Source: Eggerthellaceae bacterium (lineage in GTDB: Bacteria; Actinomycetota; Coriobacteriia; Coriobacteriales; Eggerthellaceae). Taken from it: DNA of 32,799 nt. The notes below the pieces were generated by a model. It did not search any database. It saw nothing but the letters and a program-made list of their open reading frames with translations, and had not been told where the DNA came from. How positions within the stretch are numbered: the stretch's first letter is position 1; each line of letters starts with the position of its first letter. The DNA lies in contig JALCHN010000021.1 of the NCBI GenBank assembly GCA_022644775.1, positions 1-32,799 on the forward strand. The letters run 5' to 3'. A program made the translations under genes and the position numbers. This document shows, one piece after another, positions 1-7,095 of the stretch.

Positions 1-7
1 CACAAAA

Positions 8-90
8 GTGTGACAACATCACGCGCCCCCGTTGTCATGCGAAGGGGCAGCTATCGATATTTACGTCATTTGGCGCCCCCGTTGTCACAC
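8..90. repeat. Intergenic inverted and direct repeat cluster
   Basis: A perfect 10-bp inverted repeat, GTGTGACAAC at 8-17 and GTTGTCACAC at 81-90, encloses two direct copies of GCGCCCCCGTTGTCA at 23-37 and 73-87. The second copy overlaps the right arm. A degenerate relative (GTGACAGGGGGAC then GTTGTCACAC) occurs at 2138-2167. The unit therefore looks like a small dispersed palindromic element in this genome rather than a one-off hairpin. No U-tract makes it a convincing terminator for the adjacent minus-strand phosphatase gene. Function unknown. Confidence 0.6.
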
Positions 91-107
91 AGACGCCCGT
101 GCGCACG

Positions 108-788
108 CTACCCCAGCTGCGCGTCGATGCGCTCCACGGCCGGCGCGATGTCGGCCGCGCGCTCCACGAGCTCGGTCGCTCCGGCGAGTTCCTCGCGCGT
201 CCCGTACCCGTAGAGGCAGCCCACGCTCGGCAGCGTGTGCGCCCGCGCCAGGTTCAGATCCTTGTAGCGGTCCCCCACCACCGCGTAGCCGCCCGGAAAC
301 GCCTGCGCGATATCGACGAAGATCTCTTCCTTCGACTTGCCCGGGTTCTCTTCGGCGTTGTAATAGGCGCTGAAATACACGTCGAGCCCAAAGGCCCGCC
401 GGCTCGCCTCCTGGTAGTCAAGGCGGCAGTTGGAAAGGAACACGAGCGCGTAACCGTCGGCCTTCAAACGCGCGAGCATGTCGGGCACGCCCGGATACAG
501 GCGCGCCGTGCCGTTCTCGATCAGCTCGTCCATAGCGACCCCCACGCGTGCCGCCGCGCGCTCCCAGGCCCCGTCGGGCAGGTTGGGAAAATGCTTGGTC
601 CAGGCCTCTTCGGCCGTGAGCCCGATGAAATCGGCCAGATCGGCAGCCGCAAACGTGCGCGGCGGTACGAGTCCCTCGTCGACGAGCACCTGGTAGCCCT
701 TGTTGAAGGCGCGCTCGTAGATGTACATGCTGTCGTGCAGCGTGCCGTCGAAATCGAAGACGACCGTGCGGATCTCACCCGTATGCAT
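108..788 (-). CDS. HAD-superfamily hydrolase, subfamily IA (phosphoglycolate phosphatase-like)
   Basis: A 226-residue cytosolic phosphatase of the haloacid dehalogenase family. Motif I DFDGT is at residues 12-16 (nucleophile D12, acid/base D14). An SN motif II lies in VFLSN, a lysine in NPGKSKEE, and the Mg-binding motif IV GDRYKD is at 172-177. The late GYGTREEL segment resembles that of Gph-type phosphatases. The substrate cannot be read from sequence. ATG at 788 is preferred because GGGAGGG lies just upstream; a TTG at 800 in the same frame has no such site. It starts 15 bp after the stop of the cation exporter gene and is probably co-transcribed with it. Confidence 0.87.
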   Translation of the reverse strand: MHTGEIRTVVFDFDGTLHDSMYIYERAFNKGYQVLVDEGLVPPRTFAAADLADFIGLTAEEAWTKHFPNLPDGAWERAAARVGVAMDELIENGTARLYPGVPDMLARLKADGYALVFLSNCRLDYQEASRRAFGLDVYFSAYYNAEENPGKSKEEIFVDIAQAFPGGYAVVGDRYKDLNLARAHTLPSVGCLYGYGTREELAGATELVERAADIAPAVERIDAQLG

Positions 789-803
789 GGGCCCTCCCAA
801 AGG

Positions 804-2045
804 CTAGTCTGCCGCGTGCTTCGAGATGTCGCTCGAATCGATGTCGAGCGCCACGTTGAAGGTGAACGCGGGGTACGCGCGCTCGATTTCGTCGCACACC
901 TCGCGGAAGACCGCGCGACGGTCGGGCGCATCGAAGCTTACCACGACGTCGAAGCTCGCCTCGTGCGTGGCGAAGTCCACATGGAAGCCGTGCACCTGCA
1001 GCACGTACGCGTGCGCCATGGCGCGGCGCACGATGTCTTCACGCATGGCGACCGCCTCCGGGTCGACGTTGCGCGCGTAGACGCCCACCGTCCCCATGAG
1101 CACGCCGGTGCGCTCGTGCACCGCGCGCTGGATGCGGCGCGTGAGGTCGTCGATGCCTTCGGCGGTCATCGTGTCGGGCACCTCGATGTGGATCGATCCG
1201 ACCGTCATGCTGGGCCCGTAGCTGTGCAGCAGCAGGTCGAAGGCGCCGAGCACGCCGTCTTGCGCCTTCACGACGTCGACGATTTCGTGCGCCCGGTCGC
1301 TATCGACGCGGTTGCCCAGGATGTCGTCGACCGAATCGCGCAGCATGTCGATGCCCGCCTTCACGATCACGATCGAGATGACCACGCCCACGTAGGCTTC
1401 CAGGCTCACGCCGCTTACCAGGTAGATGATCGCCGCAGCGAGCACCGATGCCGAAAGCACGGCGTCGAAGAGAGCGTCCTTGCCCGAAGCTTCGAGCGAG
1501 CCCGAATGAACCTTCGCGCCCTGGGCGCTCACGAACCGACCGAGCACGAGCTTGACCACCACGGCCGCCGCGATCACGAGCAGCGTGACCGCAGAGTAGT
1601 CGGCGGTTTCGGGCCAGATGATCTTCTTCACCGATTCGCTGAGCGATTCGAAGCCGGCATAGAGGACGATCGCTGCGATGACCGTCGCCGAAAGGTACTC
1701 GATGCGCCCGTAGCCCAGCGGATGCTTTTCGTCGGGCGCGCGGCCGGCCAGCTTGGCGCCCACAATCGTGATCACCGACGACAGGGCGTCGGAAAGGTTG
1801 TTGACCGCATCGAGAATGACCGCGATTGAGTTGGACGCGAAGCCCACTATCGCCTTGAAAGCCGCGAGCAGGACGTTGGCCACGATGCCCACCACGCTCG
1901 TGCGCACGATGACCGCTTCGCGCGTCTGCGCGGCATCCATCGCCATTTGCCCTGCGGCCGCATCTGGCTTGGCCCCCATCGCTCGTCGGGCGGCTTCGGG
2001 CTGAACTTCGCCCAACGACTGCCCCTCCTTGGTCCGCGTATCCAT
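804..2045 (-). CDS. Cation diffusion facilitator (CDF) family metal exporter
   Basis: A 413-residue inner-membrane divalent cation/proton antiporter. The first ~45 residues are a soluble Ala/Gln-rich extension, then about six transmembrane helices follow (roughly 48-235), then a C-terminal cytoplasmic metal-binding ferredoxin-like domain. TM2 carries DAVNNLSD (79-86), the loop has the family signature EKHPLGYGR (106-114), and TM5 has DALFD (190-194). The transport site is thus N/D in TM2 and D/D in TM5, without the histidines usual in zinc exporters. That pattern is reported for Mn-exporting CDF proteins, so manganese (or iron) is plausible but inferred. The C-terminal half is longer than in minimal CDFs. 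Start ATG 2045 has an AGAGGT site upstream. Confidence 0.93.
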   Translation of the reverse strand: MDTRTKEGQSLGEVQPEAARRAMGAKPDAAAGQMAMDAAQTREAVIVRTSVVGIVANVLLAAFKAIVGFASNSIAVILDAVNNLSDALSSVITIVGAKLAGRAPDEKHPLGYGRIEYLSATVIAAIVLYAGFESLSESVKKIIWPETADYSAVTLLVIAAAVVVKLVLGRFVSAQGAKVHSGSLEASGKDALFDAVLSASVLAAAIIYLVSGVSLEAYVGVVISIVIVKAGIDMLRDSVDDILGNRVDSDRAHEIVDVVKAQDGVLGAFDLLLHSYGPSMTVGSIHIEVPDTMTAEGIDDLTRRIQRAVHERTGVLMGTVGVYARNVDPEAVAMREDIVRRAMAHAYVLQVHGFHVDFATHEASFDVVVSFDAPDRRAVFREVCDEIERAYPAFTFNVALDIDSSDISKHAAD

Positions 2046-2063
2046 TACACATTACCTCTTTCG

Positions 2064-2079
2064 ATTGTACGCAATTGTA
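2064..2079 (-). promoter_or_regulatory. Candidate promoter -10 elements upstream of the CDF gene
   Basis: The unusually AT-rich stretch 2051-2100 contains two minus-strand TACAAT hexamers (2064-2069 and 2074-2079) before the exporter start. Neither has a good -35 box at 16-18 bp, and the nearer one would start transcription inside the ribosome-binding site. A promoter here is likely from composition, but its exact position is uncertain. Confidence 0.3.
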
Positions 2080-2120
2080 TTTTGCAATTAATGTATTCTA
2101 GCACTAAAGCGCAGAGATGC

Positions 2121-2131
2121 GGGGGGGGGGG
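2121..2131. repeat. Homopolymeric G tract (11 G)
   Basis: Eleven consecutive G residues at 2121-2131, between the orphan TPR gene (stop 2226) and the cation exporter start (2045). It is the longest homopolymer I noticed in the window and lies about 75 bp upstream of the exporter start, next to the candidate promoter. Such tracts are prone to slippage. Confidence 0.85.
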
Positions 2132-2137
2132 CGAAAC

Positions 2138-2167
2138 GTGACAGGGGGACGGAGGTCGTTGTCACAC
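2138..2167. repeat. Degenerate copy of the GTGACAAC/GTTGTCAC palindromic element
   Basis: GTGACAGGGGGAC (2138-2150) followed by GTTGTCACAC (2158-2167) forms an imperfect inverted repeat with GTGACA/TGTCAC arms. It shares the right-arm decamer exactly with the cluster at 8-90 and sits 59 bp downstream of the orphan TPR gene stop. Confidence 0.5.
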
Positions 2168-2225
2168 CGAGAGCGCGGAGCCCAGGCGCCCCACCTCCGC
2201 TCTCGCACAACCCCCTCGCGCCGCT

Positions 2226-4658
2226 CTACGCGCGGTGCAACGACTTGGCGGCGGCGATGAGCACGTCGCTGCGCCAGAAGGTCGCCAGCGCGCAGGCCGG
2301 CGCATAGGCCGCTTCGAAAAAGCCGGCGTCGACCAGACCCAACGTGCAGCGGGCGATGAGCGACCGAGTCTTCTTGGCGTCGGCGGGCACCCCAGCGGCG
2401 ATGAGCGTGCGCAGCGCCTGCCCGAAGGACGGCGCGGCCTCGATGCCCAACGCCTCGAGCACGCCCGCAAGCTCGTCGGCGGGCGCCGGGCTGCCCGTGA
2501 CCGCCGGAAACACCACGTAACAGGCAAGCGCCTCGTCGATGCGGCCCAAGCTGCGGAAGGCATAGGCCAAATGCGCGTAGAACTGGGCGGCCGATTCGGG
2601 GCCGAAGGCCGTGGGCAGGCCGGTCGAAAGCGTGCGCAGGCCGGCTTCGGCCTGCCCCGCGTCGAGCTGCACCTGGGCGAGCAAGAGATAGCCCGTGGGG
2701 CTCGACGGCGCGAGCGAGATGCACTTGCGCGCCATCGCGAGCGCGCGGTCGACGTCGTCCATCCCGTGGTAGAGCCGCGTGAGGTCGCAACAGGCCTGGA
2801 AGACCGCGTCGGGCAGGCGGCGATAGCGGGCGTCCCTGTTGGGCTCGAAGGCATCGATCAGGCAGCGCGCCACCTGGCTGGCGCAGTAGAGGGGCACGAG
2901 CCCGTCGTCGGGCACGCTGTCCTCCCACTGGGATACCTGCTCTTCAAGCGAGGCGCAGGCGAGCAGGGGCGAATCCTGCGACGTCGCCATGATCTGCTGC
3001 TCGCATTCGAGCGCGGCCGCGTCGTCGGGCGTCATCACGTCGAGGTCGCAGGCGACGTCGGCGTGCAGCAGGCGCGCGAGCGCGGGCGGCAGCAGGCGCG
3101 TATCGGTCGCGAGTGGCACATGGACGCGCGCGAGCAGGGGCGCCGGCGCCTCCCCCGGCACGAGCAGGCCGTCCCCGTCGAAGGCGGGCAGCTCGCAGGC
3201 GAACGCCAGATGGGCAGCCATCGTCGCGGGCTTGGCCCAGGCGTCGGTCGCCTGCGCCATCCCCCGGTGGGCGGTGTCGAACAGGTGGGCCTCCCACGCC
3301 TCGCGCTCGACGGCCACGCGGCCCATGAAGGCCCCGTCGACCGTGCTCGCATGCAGATCGACCGCCACGCGGTCGACGGGGGTGAGCGAAAAGGCCGCCG
3401 CGCACATGAGGGCAGCCAGGCGCAGCCCGTAGGTCTGCACGGCCCCGCGGCGCAGGTCCGCCACGTCCATCCATTCGTCGGACACGGCGTTCCATCGCCA
3501 CGCGGGCATCGCGCGCTCGGAAGGCAGAGCCACCGCGAACTCTGCCGCGCGGTCGTTGGCCGAACAGTCCATCTGGTAGATCAGGCGGAAGGGCAGGTGC
3601 GCGTACTCGCAGGCGAAGGCCAGCCGCGTGCGCATGTCCCACTCGCCGCCCTTGCGGGCATGCGCCCCATCGAGGTTCAGCAGCGGGTTGTCGGGAACGC
3701 CGTTCAGCGCCACCAACCCCAGCAGGAAGCCCAGATACGAACTGCACACCCATTCGTCGGCCAGGGCTACCTGGGCCTCGTCGAAATGGGCGAGCAGGCC
3801 CCAGCCCCCGTCGAGCCGGCGCAGGTGCATGTCGATCATGATCAGGCGGTTCACGATCGATTCGCAGGTGAGCAGGCAGTCGCGGTCCTCGCTGCTCATG
3901 AAGGTCTCGTCGAAGCCCAACCATAGTTGGCCGGTGCTCGAAAGCCAGCGCACGTCGACGTTGAAGGAATCGACGACCTCGCGCAGCTGGTCGGCTCCCA
4001 TCGCGTCGAACAGGCGCGACGCGTAGCGCACGAAGCCCGACACGCACGAATCGTCGCCGGTGAGCTCGGCCACCTGCACGTTGAAGAGCAGCTTGTCTAT
4101 CGCATCGGGCAGGGGCCCTTCGCGCAGCTTGCCGAGCACGTCGCTCATGCAGCCGGCCACGTAGCCCGCCGCATGCAGGCTCGTGCGCGGCAGGTAGGAA
4201 AAGACCAGGTAGGCGACCGCCAAAAAGACGCGGCTGTCCCAGCGGTCGTAATAGTAGTCGCCCATGTCGGCGACCATGTAGGCGAACTCGTATTCCGAAG
4301 CCGAATAGCGCTTGGGATGCACGATGCAGCCGCCCACGAGCAGCAGATCGTCGTCGGTCTGCTTGGCGAGCACCCGTCCGCCCTGTAGGTCGCCGTCGAT
4401 GCGCACTTCCACGTCGGGCACGGCGGAGGGGAAGGCGTCGAGCGGCTCGGAGCAGCGATAGACCTTGCCGTCGACGCTCATGCAGCCCACGATGCGGGCC
4501 CCCGACACACCCAGGGACACCACGTAGCCCAGGCTGCCTTCGGGCAGGGGCACGCCGTCGAAGACCACCCCGAAGCGGGCGCCGGCGTCCTGGCCGGGCA
4601 CGGGATAGGGCAGCTCGAGACTGTTGGTTTCGGTGAGGGAGTCGATTCGAAAGGCCAC
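2226..4658 (-). CDS. Large conserved-type hypothetical protein with C-terminal TPR-like repeats
   Basis: An 810-residue soluble protein that I do not recognise as a named family. The N-terminal ~130 residues look beta-rich (short GVVFDG, VVSLGVSGARIVG strands). The middle ~400 residues are helical and aromatic-rich. The last ~200 contain tetratricopeptide-like helices (for example DAVFQACCDLTRLYHG, DDVDRALAMARKCISLAP, GYLLLAQVQLDAGQAEAGL, AHLAYAFRSLGRIDEALACY). No signal peptide or membrane segment is seen. The open frame extends to 5237, but that extension overlaps the phosphatase gene out of frame. GTG 4658 is the likely start: GGAGGA lies at 4668-4673, and GTG overlaps the upstream TAG (TAGTG), implying translational coupling. 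A scaffold or protein-interaction role is only a guess from the TPRs. Confidence 0.7.
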   Translation of the reverse strand: MAFRIDSLTETNSLELPYPVPGQDAGARFGVVFDGVPLPEGSLGYVVSLGVSGARIVGCMSVDGKVYRCSEPLDAFPSAVPDVEVRIDGDLQGGRVLAKQTDDDLLLVGGCIVHPKRYSASEYEFAYMVADMGDYYYDRWDSRVFLAVAYLVFSYLPRTSLHAAGYVAGCMSDVLGKLREGPLPDAIDKLLFNVQVAELTGDDSCVSGFVRYASRLFDAMGADQLREVVDSFNVDVRWLSSTGQLWLGFDETFMSSEDRDCLLTCESIVNRLIMIDMHLRRLDGGWGLLAHFDEAQVALADEWVCSSYLGFLLGLVALNGVPDNPLLNLDGAHARKGGEWDMRTRLAFACEYAHLPFRLIYQMDCSANDRAAEFAVALPSERAMPAWRWNAVSDEWMDVADLRRGAVQTYGLRLAALMCAAAFSLTPVDRVAVDLHASTVDGAFMGRVAVEREAWEAHLFDTAHRGMAQATDAWAKPATMAAHLAFACELPAFDGDGLLVPGEAPAPLLARVHVPLATDTRLLPPALARLLHADVACDLDVMTPDDAAALECEQQIMATSQDSPLLACASLEEQVSQWEDSVPDDGLVPLYCASQVARCLIDAFEPNRDARYRRLPDAVFQACCDLTRLYHGMDDVDRALAMARKCISLAPSSPTGYLLLAQVQLDAGQAEAGLRTLSTGLPTAFGPESAAQFYAHLAYAFRSLGRIDEALACYVVFPAVTGSPAPADELAGVLEALGIEAAPSFGQALRTLIAAGVPADAKKTRSLIARCTLGLVDAGFFEAAYAPACALATFWRSDVLIAAAKSLHRA

Positions 4659-5311
4659 TAGAGCAAATCCTCCAAGGTGAGCACGCAGACGTCGGTGGCG
4701 GCGGTGAGCTCTTCGATGCTGCCGGCGGTTTCGTCGCAGTCGTAGGCGCCCACGGTATGCAGGCCCGTATCGCGCATGACCTTCACGGCGTAGAGCGCGT
4801 CGTCGACGCCCCAGGTGCTCGCCAGCCGCGAGCCCATGCGGTCGATCGCGTAGCGGTAGATGCGCGGATCCTGCTTGGAGAGCTTCACCGTGTCGGTGGA
4901 CACGACTTCGCGGAAGAGCCCGTCGAAGCCGTTGTTGGAAAGGCCCGCGTCGATGTAGCGGGCCGGGCTCGACGACACCACGGTGCAGGGGATGCCCACG
5001 TCCGCGAGCTCCCGCACGAAGGCGAGGGCGCCGGGGCGCGCTTCGACCTTGGTGCCGTAGAAGGACAGGAGCATGTCGTCGATCAGGGCGAGCACTTCGT
5101 CGGCGGTGGGGGCCACGCCGTGCGCGGCGAAGATCCCGGCCGCCTGGGTGATCGGCAGGGCGCGCACGTCTTCCACGTCCTGCGCGGTCAGCGGCTCGCG
5201 GCACATATCCGCCAGCCGCGCCTCGGTCGCGTTCCACGCCGGCATGCTGTCGAGCAGCGTCCCGTCACAATCGAAGATGAATCCTGTCGCCGTAGCGAAT
5301 TCCGAACGCAT
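4658..5311 (-). CDS. HAD-superfamily hydrolase, subfamily IA (beta-phosphoglucomutase/phosphatase-like)
   Basis: A 217-residue phosphatase with motif I DCDGTLLDS (D14, D16), motif II in TVVSSSPARY, a lysine in KLSKQDPRIY and a modified acidic motif IV around WGVDDALYAVKVM. It differs clearly from the HAD protein at 108-788. Two in-frame ATGs lie 6 bp apart (5317, 5311). AAAGGA abuts the first but is well spaced for the second, so 5311 is preferred. Its stop codon overlaps the start of the TPR protein gene and it follows the pRiA4b-type gene by 26 bp, so all three are probably translated from one mRNA. Substrate unknown. Confidence 0.85.
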   Translation of the reverse strand: MRSEFATATGFIFDCDGTLLDSMPAWNATEARLADMCREPLTAQDVEDVRALPITQAAGIFAAHGVAPTADEVLALIDDMLLSFYGTKVEARPGALAFVRELADVGIPCTVVSSSPARYIDAGLSNNGFDGLFREVVSTDTVKLSKQDPRIYRYAIDRMGSRLASTWGVDDALYAVKVMRDTGLHTVGAYDCDETAGSIEELTAATDVCVLTLEDLL

Positions 5312-5337
5312 CGGCATCCTTTCGCTGGTCGCGGGCG

Positions 5338-6342
5338 CTACTTAGCGCCGCCATGTTCCTTCTTGCCGGCCTTGTCGCCGTCGTCTGCGGGGCCGAACAG
5401 GGCGTCGAGGTCGAAGTCCGCATCGTCGTCCATGCCCGAAAGCAGGCCCATGTCGCCCATGCGCTTCATCATCTCGTCCATCGAAGCGCCCATGCCGTCC
5501 TCGCCGGCGCCCATGTCCATCCCCAGGGCCCGTTCGGCCTCGTCGAGCGCGAACAGGTCGTTGGCCACGCCGAAGTCCTCGCCGCTGCGCAGGCGCCCCA
5601 TGACGTCCTGGTAGTCGTCGTTGGCCTTGCGCGTGTCCTCCCGCTCGATCGCGGTCTGCACGTCGTTGGAAATCTTGTCGGCCAGAAGGTCGAGGTAGCG
5701 GCGCTTGAGCTCTTCGATGCTCGCAGGAAAGGCCGCCTCCCCCATCGAGGCGAGCGCCTGCGAAGCGAACGCGACGTTGGCCGGCTTGGGGTCGAAGGCC
5801 ATCGGGTCGAAGTGGGCGTAGGGGTCGAGCCCCATTTCGAGCAGAAGGGGACCGCGCTGCGAAGCCGGCGTTTCGTCGATTCGGTCGAGGAAGGACTCGA
5901 AGCCCTCCAGGTCGCCGGCCGCCTCGGGCGGGTTGGCGCAGTGGCCGGCCGTGCACACGGGCAGCAGCGGATAGGGGAAGCTGTCGTCGTTGGCGAGCAC
6001 GGCTTCGGTGCGCACCGCCACCTCCCAGGTGCCGTCATAGGTGTAGGCCGCCGTGGCGCCTTCGGTGCCCAGCACGGCGCCCGCGTCGGGCGTGCGCGCG
6101 TCGACGTGGTCGTCCTCGCCGGCATGTTCGGCGAACAGGCCCGGGTCGTCGTAGTGCACGCCGTCGACCACGAGGCTCGCCTGCGCGCCGCCGCCCCAGC
6201 CGAACGCCACGGCGATGAAGGCGTTCACGTCCCACACGCTCGACGACGCGGGCACGATCAGCGTGCGCCACACCACGGGCAGCGACCCGTCCAGTTCCAC
6301 GTGCAGCTGCAGGGCCTGCGCTTCGTATGCGCTCGATTCCAT
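5338..6342 (-). CDS. Plasmid pRiA4b ORF-3-like domain protein
   Basis: A 334-residue protein whose N-terminal half matches the pRiA4b ORF-3 family (PF07929): LHVELDGSLPVVWRTLIVP, then FIAVAFGWGG, then YTYDGTWEVAVRTE, then LPVCTAGHCANPPE and a final block ending in DPYAHFDPMAFDPKPANV. The spacing of the VWR, YDxGTWE and C-x(4)-C-PPE blocks fits the family; its biochemical role is unknown. The C-terminal third is acidic and helical with many Met/Asp/Gly (MGDMGLLSGMDDDADFD) and may be disordered or an interaction tail. Start 6342 is chosen over ATG 6348 because GAGGGG is correctly spaced only for the inner ATG. It begins 13 bp after the tatD stop. Confidence 0.82.
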   Translation of the reverse strand: MESSAYEAQALQLHVELDGSLPVVWRTLIVPASSSVWDVNAFIAVAFGWGGGAQASLVVDGVHYDDPGLFAEHAGEDDHVDARTPDAGAVLGTEGATAAYTYDGTWEVAVRTEAVLANDDSFPYPLLPVCTAGHCANPPEAAGDLEGFESFLDRIDETPASQRGPLLLEMGLDPYAHFDPMAFDPKPANVAFASQALASMGEAAFPASIEELKRRYLDLLADKISNDVQTAIEREDTRKANDDYQDVMGRLRSGEDFGVANDLFALDEAERALGMDMGAGEDGMGASMDEMMKRMGDMGLLSGMDDDADFDLDALFGPADDGDKAGKKEHGGAK

Positions 6343-6355
6343 GGCCATCCCCTCT

Positions 6356-7093
6356 TCATTGCCCGAACAGCTCGCGCGCCGTGCGGTCGATCGCGTCCCG
6401 CGTTTCGGGGCCGTGCAGCCGGACCAGCTGTTCGTAGGTGTCTTCTATCTGGTTCTGGTAGCTATGATACTCGAGCCGCTCCCCCGCCGTAGATGGCAGG
6501 TCGGTTTCAACTAGGAGGCGCTCTGGCGGAAGCTGGCGGGCGTACTCGCGCCCGCGCCGGGTGGCGAGCATGCGGGCGCCCACCGAAAAGTAGCAACCCG
6601 CCCGCCGCGCGCGGGCAAGCTCGTCGGAGGTGCCGGAAAACCAATGGAAGATGCAGGCGTTCGCGTCGAGCGCGCCCGTGCGCTCGAGCACGTCGAGCAC
6701 GGAAGACGCTGCCCCCACCGCATGTATCGACACGACGTGGAACCCGCCGGATGCCGCCTCCATCGCGGCGGCGAAGGCGGACGTCTGCGCCTCGCGCGTG
6801 TCCGCATGCGCCCGGCCGAAATCGAGCCCCACTTCCCCGATGAAGCGGGCGCCCGCCGCCTGGGCGCAGAAGGCCTCGACCTGAGCCGCGCCCGCAGCGC
6901 CCGCGCGCACCTGCCAGGGATGCAGGCCCAAGCCCACGCGCACACAGGGGAAGGCGGCGAAGGCCCGCCGGTCGGCCGCGTAGGCCTGCGGCTCTACCGT
7001 ACAGGAAAAGAGGCCCAGGCCGGCCGCCTGCGCTTCGCCGGCCACGTCCGCACCGTTGGGGGCGAATCCCGCGTGGCAGTGCGCGTCGAACAT
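6356..7093 (-). CDS. tatD: TatD-family metal-dependent deoxyribonuclease/hydrolase
   Basis: A 245-residue TIM-barrel metallohydrolase. Visible ligands are the N-terminal DAHCH (HxH at H4 and H6), the glutamate in GEVGLDF, histidines in SIHAVG and IFHWFSG, and the late aspartate in LLVETDLPST. TatD proteins are Mg-dependent 3'-5' exonucleases implicated in DNA repair and turnover. The length is slightly short of the usual ~260. The reading frame is open far upstream (to 8407) but antisense-frame overlap with the flippase gene shows that part is not coding. ATG 7093 overlaps the flippase stop region (TAG at 7096-7098, 2 bp away), consistent with coupled translation. Confidence 0.88.
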   Translation of the reverse strand: MFDAHCHAGFAPNGADVAGEAQAAGLGLFSCTVEPQAYAADRRAFAAFPCVRVGLGLHPWQVRAGAAGAAQVEAFCAQAAGARFIGEVGLDFGRAHADTREAQTSAFAAAMEAASGGFHVVSIHAVGAASSVLDVLERTGALDANACIFHWFSGTSDELARARRAGCYFSVGARMLATRRGREYARQLPPERLLVETDLPSTAGERLEYHSYQNQIEDTYEQLVRLHGPETRDAIDRTARELFGQ

Positions 7094-7095
7094 GG

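Noticed and set aside
99-1829. Long plus-strand open frame across the phosphatase and exporter genes
   Set aside because: His/Arg/Asp-rich antisense shadow typical of GC-rich DNA; no domain and it opposes two clear genes.
4659-5237. N-terminal extension of the TPR protein to 1003 residues
   Set aside because: It overlaps the HAD phosphatase gene in another frame, and its translation is Arg-rich shadow sequence; GTG 4658 has a good ribosome-binding site.
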